Below are positions 1 through 4,012 of a DNA stretch of 5,895 nucleotides, one piece after another. The notes under the pieces are model-generated. The model worked only from the letters and a program-made list of their open reading frames with translations, was not told the origin of the DNA and searched no databases. A program made the position numbers and the translations under genes. The stretch comes from Pirellulaceae bacterium. GTDB lineage: Bacteria; Planctomycetota; Planctomycetia; Pirellulales; Pirellulaceae. Location of the stretch: assembly GCA_020846515.1 (NCBI GenBank), contig JADLDX010000071.1, forward strand, positions 1-5,895, in the 5' to 3' direction. Each line of letters begins with the position of its first letter. Position 1 is the first letter of the stretch.

Positions 1-13
1 CAGCGCAGCGCCC

Positions 14-63
14 GGGAGGGTCGAAAAAACAGGCGCTACTGCAGCCTGTTTTTTCGGGGAGGG
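14..63 (+). terminator. Hairpin flanked by GGGAGGG; possible bidirectional intrinsic terminator
   Basis: A perfect 13-bp inverted repeat pairs 22-34 with 44-56 around a 9-nt loop (35-43). The arms have a GC-rich inner part (ACAGGC/GCCTGT) and outer A6 and T6 runs. Read on either strand, this is a GC stem followed by a U-run, the layout of a Rho-independent terminator working in both directions. It would end transcription of whatever lies left of the window and insulate the thrS leader. The hairpin is bordered by direct copies of GGGAGGG (14-20 and 57-63). The same borders, in opposite orientation, flank a different hairpin in the repeats at 127-257, so this may be a repeat-family member that happens to resemble a terminator. 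The symmetry is seen directly; termination is inferred. Confidence 0.6.
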
Positions 64-126
64 TGCATGCGCCGCACAGACGAGTCAGCAGCGGAGTTCT
101 TCAGACTTTGGTTAGCACGGGAGGCT

Positions 127-257
127 CCCTCCCCGACTGAGCTGCCGCCAGTCGACCCTCCCACTGCTACGCAGCAGGAGGGTTAGTTCCAAGCCCTCCC
201 CGACTGAGCTGCCGCCAGTCGACCCTCCCGCTGCTACGCAGCAAGAGGGTTAGTTCC
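127..257. repeat. Two tandem 64-bp repeat units, period 67 bp, each with two hairpins
   Basis: Unit 1 (127-190) and unit 2 (194-257) differ at only two positions: 163 A against 230 G, and 177 G against 244 A. Each unit has two parts. The first is a perfect 6-bp stem CGACTG/CAGTCG (134-139 with 149-154; 201-206 with 216-221) with a 9-nt loop, bordered on both sides by CCCTCCC. The second is a CCCTCC...GGAGGG stem enclosing CTGC-TAC-GCAG (156-161 with 177-182 and 164-167 with 171-174 in unit 1). The unit ends in GGTTAGTTCC. No open reading frame is credible here. The units are contiguous apart from 3 bases, so this is a tandem duplication of an intergenic palindromic element. Its function is unknown; transcript processing, termination or DNA-structure roles are all possible. 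Confidence 0.85.
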
Positions 258-258
258 C

Positions 259-272
259 GCAGGAGGGTTAGT
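259..272. repeat. Third, partial copy of the repeat tail
   Basis: Fourteen bases (GCAGGAGGGTTAGT) exactly match 174-187, the tail of repeat unit 1. The second unit has the same tail with one change (241-254). This leaves a truncated third copy at the thrS-proximal end of the array. A shorter GGTTAG match also occurs at 110-115 on the other side, so the array may once have been longer. Confidence 0.7.
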
Positions 273-313
273 GCGTGTGAACCTAAAGCCAAGAATGTCC
301 TCTTGTGTTTTTG

Positions 314-340
314 GGTCAACGCCGCCATTCTTTGTTGACC
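314..340 (+). promoter_or_regulatory. 7-bp inverted repeat GGTCAAC/GTTGACC before thrS
   Basis: GGTCAAC at 314-320 is the exact reverse complement of GTTGACC at 334-340, with a 13-nt spacer. Past a single unpaired G (313), the arms continue as T-run and A-run (TTT at 310-312 with AAA at 341-343). If transcribed, this gives a hairpin in the thrS leader. If not, it is an operator-like dyad whose right arm contains the candidate -35 box at 335-340. The symmetry is visible; the role is inferred. Confidence 0.4.
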
Positions 341-362
341 AAACGGAGCAGTCATTTGTAAC
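335..362 (+). promoter_or_regulatory. Candidate sigma70-type promoter for thrS
   Basis: TTGACC at 335-340 matches the -35 consensus at 5 of 6 positions. TGTAAC at 357-362 matches the -10 consensus at 4 of 6, with a 16-bp spacer. Transcription would then start near 369, giving a leader of about 35 nt that includes the AGGAGG ribosome site. Planctomycete promoters are poorly known, so consensus matching is weak evidence. This reading competes with the leader-hairpin reading of 314-369, which needs a start further upstream. Confidence 0.35.
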
Positions 363-369
363 GCTGCCC
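345..369 (+). promoter_or_regulatory. Possible leader hairpin displaying UUUGUAA (tRNA-Thr anticodon-like)
   Basis: GCAG at 348-351 pairs with CTGC at 364-367. The stem can extend inward by a T352-G363 wobble, and outward by GG 345-346 with CC 368-369 past a bulged A347. The apical loop contains TTTGTAA (355-361), which has the shape of a seven-base anticodon loop carrying UGU, a threonine anticodon. Escherichia coli thrS is autoregulated by ThrRS binding anticodon-like leader hairpins just upstream of its ribosome site, and this element sits in a comparable place. The stem is short and the idea is speculative. Confidence 0.2.
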
Positions 370-385
370 ACCCTGGTCCTTCTGC

Positions 386-391
386 AGGAGG
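386..391 (+). promoter_or_regulatory. Ribosome binding site of thrS (AGGAGG)
   Basis: A perfect AGGAGG core ends 12 nt before the ATG at 404. The spacing is a little longer than the usual 5-9 nt. It supports the chosen start together with the TGS domain, which begins immediately at [10 protein letters not shown]. Confidence 0.75.
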
Positions 392-403
392 CGATTCTCG
401 CAC

Positions 404-2587
404 ATGCTACAAGTTAAATTGCCCGACGGTTCCTTGGTTGAACATCCCGAATCAGCCACCGCCATGGATGTGGCCAACAAGATCGGCTCGCGTCTGGCCG
501 CCGCGGTTGTGGCCGCGAAAATCGGCGATCTGGTCATCGACGCGACTCGGCCGCTTAAAGAATTCGGCCCTGGTCCCATTCCCCTAAAGCTGCTGACCGA
601 TCGGGATGCCGAATCGATCAATGTGTTGCGGCACTCCTGCGCTCACGTCATGGCCCGTGCCGTCATGCGACTGTACAACGGCGTGTCGTTGGCCTTCGGG
701 CCAACCATCGCGACCGGATTTTATTACGATTTCGAACTCGACAAGAAACTCAACGAAGAGGACTTCGCGGCGATCGAAGCGGAAATGGCCAAGATCGTTG
801 AACAGGCCGAACCGTTCGAGCAGTTTTCGCTCAATCGCGACGAAGCAGTCAAACTTTGCGGTGACTTACATCAGAGTTTGAAAGTCGAACATATCCAAAC
901 TGGGCTGGCCGATCATAGCCAACTGGGCTTCTATCGACAGGGCGAATTCATCGACTTGTGCCGTGGTCCGCACATTCCCCATGCCGGCAAGATCAAGGCG
1001 TTTAAGCTACTGAGCGTCGCCGGTGCGTACTGGAAGGGCGATGCGAACGGCAAACAGTTGCAACGGCTGTATGGCACTGCCTTCTTCAGCCCTAAAGATC
1101 AGCAAGCTTATCTAGATCAACTAGAAGAGGCCAAGCGACGCGACCATCGCGTACTAGGCAAGAAGATGGGCCTGTTTCAGATTAGCCCAGAGGTTGGTCA
1201 AGGGCTGTGCTTGTGGCTGCCCAAGGGCGCGCGTATCCGTGTGATCCTGGAAGACTTTTTGCGTAATGAGCTTCTGCGCCGAGGTTATGAACCGGTCTTT
1301 AGTCCCCATCTGGGACGCGTCGAGTTGTATGAAACCAGTGGACACTTCCCTTATTATCGCGACAGCCAGTTCCCGCCGCTGTTTGTTGAACAAGCCGGTA
1401 GCCTGGTGGATGCCTGGGTCGAGCGTCTGAAAGCCGGCACACTAACTGAGGATGAAGAGCAGCGACTACTGGGCGCGGCTCGCGTGCTGGGTTGCGAATT
1501 GGCCAATTACCCCAGCGCCTGCACCGTCGAAGAACGCATCACTGTGCTCAACGCCTGGCAACGCAGTCACGAGCGTTACCTGGTCAAGCCGATGAACTGT
1601 CCGCATCATTGCCATATCTACAAGGCACAGCAACGCAGCTACAAGCAATTGCCACTGAGATTAATGGAGTTCGGTACCGTTTATCGTTACGAACAAACTG
1701 GTGAACTGAACGGCATGTTGCGCGTGCGCGGTCTGACTCAAGACGATGCCCACATCTTCTGTACCGCAGATCAAGTCGAAGCCGAGTTTCGTAACACCAT
1801 TGAGCTGACTCGCTTTGTGCTCGAGAGTGTTGGACTGAAAGACTACCGTGTGCAATTGTCGTTGCGCGATCCCAAGAGCGACAAGTACGTGGGGAGCGAA
1901 GAGAATTGGCAGAAGGCTGAATCAGCGCTGCGTCGCGTGTTGGAAGAGTCCGGCTTGAACTTCCAGGCTGCGGAAGGCGAGGCTGCCTTCTACGGTCCCA
2001 AGGCCGACTTTATGGTCCGCGACTGCATTGGTCGCCAGTGGCAGTTGGGTACAGTGCAATTGGATTACAACCTGCCCGAACGCTTTCAGTTGGAATACGT
2101 CGGCGCGGACAATCAAACCCATCGCCCGGTTATGATCCACCGCGCACCGTTCGGTTCCATGGAGCGCTTTGTCGGTATGCTCATCGAGCACTTCGCCGGC
2201 GCGTTTCCATTGTGGCTGGCACCGGAACAGGTCCGCGTGCTGCCGCTGAGCGAGAAGACCAACGACTACGCCCTGGATATTGAACGCAAGTTGACAGCAG
2301 CGGGCCTGCGTGTCACCACCGACCTGCGTGGTGCTAAAGTGCAAGCCAAAATTCGCGATGCGCAGCTTGAGTTGGTGCCGTACATGCTTGTCATCGGTCC
2401 GAAAGAAGCCGAAGTGGGTGCCGTGGCGGTGCGCGATCGCATCGAAGGCGATCTAGGATCGATGCCATTTGAGGCTGCCCTAGCCAAGCTGCTTAAGGAA
2501 GTCGAAGAGAAGACTATCCGACAAGTAGCCACACCGGTCACCGAAGACCCGCCCCAACCCAGTAGCGACGAGCAATTCGCTTACTGA
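404..2587 (+). CDS. thrS: Threonyl-tRNA synthetase (ThrRS, class II)
   Basis: This cytoplasmic enzyme joins threonine to tRNA-Thr using ATP and removes mischarged serine. Its 727 residues compare with 642 in E. coli. The order is TGS domain (about 1-62), editing domain with the HxxxH and Cys/His zinc-type set (H77, H81, C186, H190), catalytic core (about 255-605) and anticodon-binding domain (about 606-705). In the core I see the zinc ligands C399 (in KPMNCPHHC), H450 (TQDDAH) and H579 (VMIHR), motif 2 Arg428, Lys533 (FYGPK) and motif 3 Arg588 (GSMERF). These align with E. coli C334, H385, H511, R363, K465 and R520. The numbering offset rises from 4 to 65, so about 61 residues are inserted between roughly 328 and 390. 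E668 and R677 match E. coli anticodon contacts E600 and R609. The tail after about 705 is a proline- and acid-rich extension. The ATG start is supported by AGGAGG and the immediate TGS fold. Confidence 0.98.
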   Translation: MLQVKLPDGSLVEHPESATAMDVANKIGSRLAAAVVAAKIGDLVIDATRPLKEFGPGPIPLKLLTDRDAESINVLRHSCAHVMARAVMRLYNGVSLAFGPTIATGFYYDFELDKKLNEEDFAAIEAEMAKIVEQAEPFEQFSLNRDEAVKLCGDLHQSLKVEHIQTGLADHSQLGFYRQGEFIDLCRGPHIPHAGKIKAFKLLSVAGAYWKGDANGKQLQRLYGTAFFSPKDQQAYLDQLEEAKRRDHRVLGKKMGLFQISPEVGQGLCLWLPKGARIRVILEDFLRNELLRRGYEPVFSPHLGRVELYETSGHFPYYRDSQFPPLFVEQAGSLVDAWVERLKAGTLTEDEEQRLLGAARVLGCELANYPSACTVEERITVLNAWQRSHERYLVKPMNCPHHCHIYKAQQRSYKQLPLRLMEFGTVYRYEQTGELNGMLRVRGLTQDDAHIFCTADQVEAEFRNTIELTRFVLESVGLKDYRVQLSLRDPKSDKYVGSEENWQKAESALRRVLEESGLNFQAAEGEAAFYGPKADFMVRDCIGRQWQLGTVQLDYNLPERFQLEYVGADNQTHRPVMIHRAPFGSMERFVGMLIEHFAGAFPLWLAPEQVRVLPLSEKTNDYALDIERKLTAAGLRVTTDLRGAKVQAKIRDAQLELVPYMLVIGPKEAEVGAVAVRDRIEGDLGSMPFEAALAKLLKEVEEKTIRQVATPVTEDPPQPSSDEQFAY

Positions 2588-2759
2588 TCGGGGCTCGACG
2601 TCACCCGGCTTGATGGACACTTAATGTCGCTGTAGGTGACCTGTGCCTGTCATGCCAATGACGTCCCGTGCGCGGCACCTGGTCCGCGCGGTCGGCTCAC
2701 CATTTGCTACATATGCCCAAGTCTTGTATCTCAGTGCATGCTTGGATCGTACTAGCCCT
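2588..2759 (+). other. Gap between thrS and the oxidoreductase, with nested inverted repeats
   Basis: GTCACC at 2600-2605 is complementary to GGTGAC at 2635-2640. Inside it, GACA at 2616-2619 pairs with TGTC at 2625-2628 around a 5-nt loop. No U-run follows, so this is not a typical intrinsic terminator. The rest of the gap is open in the frame of the downstream gene from GTG 2643, so it may be either non-coding or an N-terminal extension. I see no convincing promoter. Confidence 0.35.
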
Positions 2760-3962
2760 ATGGACTTGAAATCGACTCACCCCTTCTGGTTGATAAAAAA
2801 TGGGCTTATTCGTTCCTACCCGCCTCTAAATAGCGATATCAGCTGTGATGTAGCCATAGTCGGGGCAGGTATCAGTGGTGCTATCGTCGCCGAGCGCCTG
2901 ACACAGTTGGGGCAGCATGTTGTCGTAGTTGACTGTCGAGATGTCGCGCTTGGCAGCACCTCGGCAAGCACCTCGCTACTGCAATATGAAATCGACGTAA
3001 TGTTAGTCGATCTGATCGAGCAGATCGGCATCGCAGCTGCGCGCCGCGCCTACGCGTTATCTTATCAATCGATCGATCGATTGGAGGAGCTCATCCATAC
3101 GTTGCCGATCGATTGCGATTTCGCACGCAAACTTAGTTTGTATGTAGCCAGCGATGAGCGCGATGCGATCAAGCTCGAGGCTGAATACGAAGCCCGACGC
3201 GAATGCGGATTCGATGTCCAACTGCTTGATCGCCAGCAACTAAGCCATGCGTACGGACTCAACTACCCCGCCGCTATCGTCTCTACACAAGCCGCATCGG
3301 TCGATGCCTATCAGTTGACACATGCACTGCTGGCGCGTGTCGCACAAGGCGGAGGGAGTATCTACGACCGAACCTCGATTGAAAAATTCGAACCGCTGGC
3401 CTCTGGCGTGCGATTGCACGCACAGCGCGGACAAACGATCACTGCCAGGCAAGTCATCGTGGCCACCGGTTACGAAGCTCAGCAGATGTTGCGCGAAAAA
3501 ATCGTTACCCTCAAAAGCACCTATGCGATTGTCACTCAACCACTGCCCACTCTCGATCCCTGGCATGCAGACTGGATCATGTGGGAGACCTGCAATCCAT
3601 ACCTCTATCTGCGAACCACTGCCGATCAGCGTTTTCTGGTCGGTGGCGAAGATGACGATTTCTATGATCCACATCGACGCGATAACGCTTTACCGATGAA
3701 AGCCCAACAGTTGTTGGAGCGTCTGCAAGCTCTCTTCCCCAATTTGAATCTGGAGATCGATTTTCATTGGGCAGGTACGTTCGGCGAGACGTGCGACGGC
3801 TTAGCTTACATCGGGGCGACACCAGAGTACCCGGGCTGTCAGTTCGCTCTGGGCTTCGGCGGCAACGGAATAACTTTCAGCTCCATCGCCGCCGATTTAT
3901 TGGCCGAGACAATACTCGGCAACCAATCCGAGGAACTGAAACTGTTCAGGTTTGGCCGCTGA
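2760..3962 (+). CDS. FAD-dependent oxidoreductase, DAO (D-amino acid oxidase/glycine oxidase-like) family
   Basis: A 400-residue flavoprotein, probably cytoplasmic, with no signal peptide or membrane segment. Residues 30-58 form the Rossmann FAD-binding unit: DVAIVGAGISG (G35, G37, G40), closing at the acidic D58 of VVVVD, which would contact the FAD ribose. A GSTSAS stretch at 65-70 and LLQYEID at 73-79 follow. Near the end, GFGGNGITFSS (about 365-375) is the usual C-terminal flavin-contact segment of the DAO fold, and the protein ends LFRFGR. Members oxidise amines or amino acids, but I cannot name the substrate. The ATG at 2760 is chosen because it gives MDLKS..PFWLIKNG, which I recall as the usual beginning of close relatives, and a normal length. 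It has no clear ribosome site. An in-frame GTG at 2643 would add 39 residues with an AGGTGA just upstream. The gene is 172 bp after thrS and convergent with nadE. Confidence 0.88.
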   Translation: MDLKSTHPFWLIKNGLIRSYPPLNSDISCDVAIVGAGISGAIVAERLTQLGQHVVVVDCRDVALGSTSASTSLLQYEIDVMLVDLIEQIGIAAARRAYALSYQSIDRLEELIHTLPIDCDFARKLSLYVASDERDAIKLEAEYEARRECGFDVQLLDRQQLSHAYGLNYPAAIVSTQAASVDAYQLTHALLARVAQGGGSIYDRTSIEKFEPLASGVRLHAQRGQTITARQVIVATGYEAQQMLREKIVTLKSTYAIVTQPLPTLDPWHADWIMWETCNPYLYLRTTADQRFLVGGEDDDFYDPHRRDNALPMKAQQLLERLQALFPNLNLEIDFHWAGTFGETCDGLAYIGATPEYPGCQFALGFGGNGITFSSIAADLLAETILGNQSEELKLFRFGR

Positions 3963-4012
3963 GACTCGCCAGGTACGTGGACGCGTCTGCGTGCTTAATT
4001 AGGCAAAGCGGA
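3963..4012. other. Convergent intergenic gap
   Basis: Fifty bases separate the stops of the oxidoreductase (+) and nadE (-). The only symmetry is a near-palindrome TGCTTAATTAGGCA at 3992-4005, which leaves no room for a hairpin loop. No intrinsic terminator is recognisable, so the two transcripts may overlap here. Confidence 0.5.

Noticed and set aside
64..126. Small gene or RNA between the first hairpin and the repeats
   Set aside because: No start with a ribosome site, no stable symmetry and no RNA-family signature; only a GGTTAG match (110-115) to the repeat tail.
127..272. CRISPR array
   Set aside because: There are only two full copies, with 3 bases between them and no unique spacers, so this is a tandem duplication.
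167..403. Minus-strand 78-residue open frame across the repeats and thrS leader
   Set aside because: It is made of the repeat sequence and the thrS leader, has no recognisable domain or good ribosome site, and its frame is explained by the GC-rich repeats.
280..403. T-box riboswitch controlling thrS
   Set aside because: I find no T-box consensus (AGGGUGGNACCGCG-like) and no terminator/antiterminator pair with a U-run before the ATG.
1922..2344. Minus-strand 140-residue open frame opposite thrS
   Set aside because: It is antisense to conserved ThrRS motifs, with no domain and no start signal.
2704..2732. Promoter for the oxidoreductase (TTGCTA, then a TATCTC-like -10)
   Set aside because: The -10 matches only about 3 of 6 consensus bases, no better than expected by chance in this composition.
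3992..4005. Shared terminator between the convergent genes
   Set aside because: The near-palindrome TGCTTAATTAGGCA leaves no loop and has no adjacent U-run.
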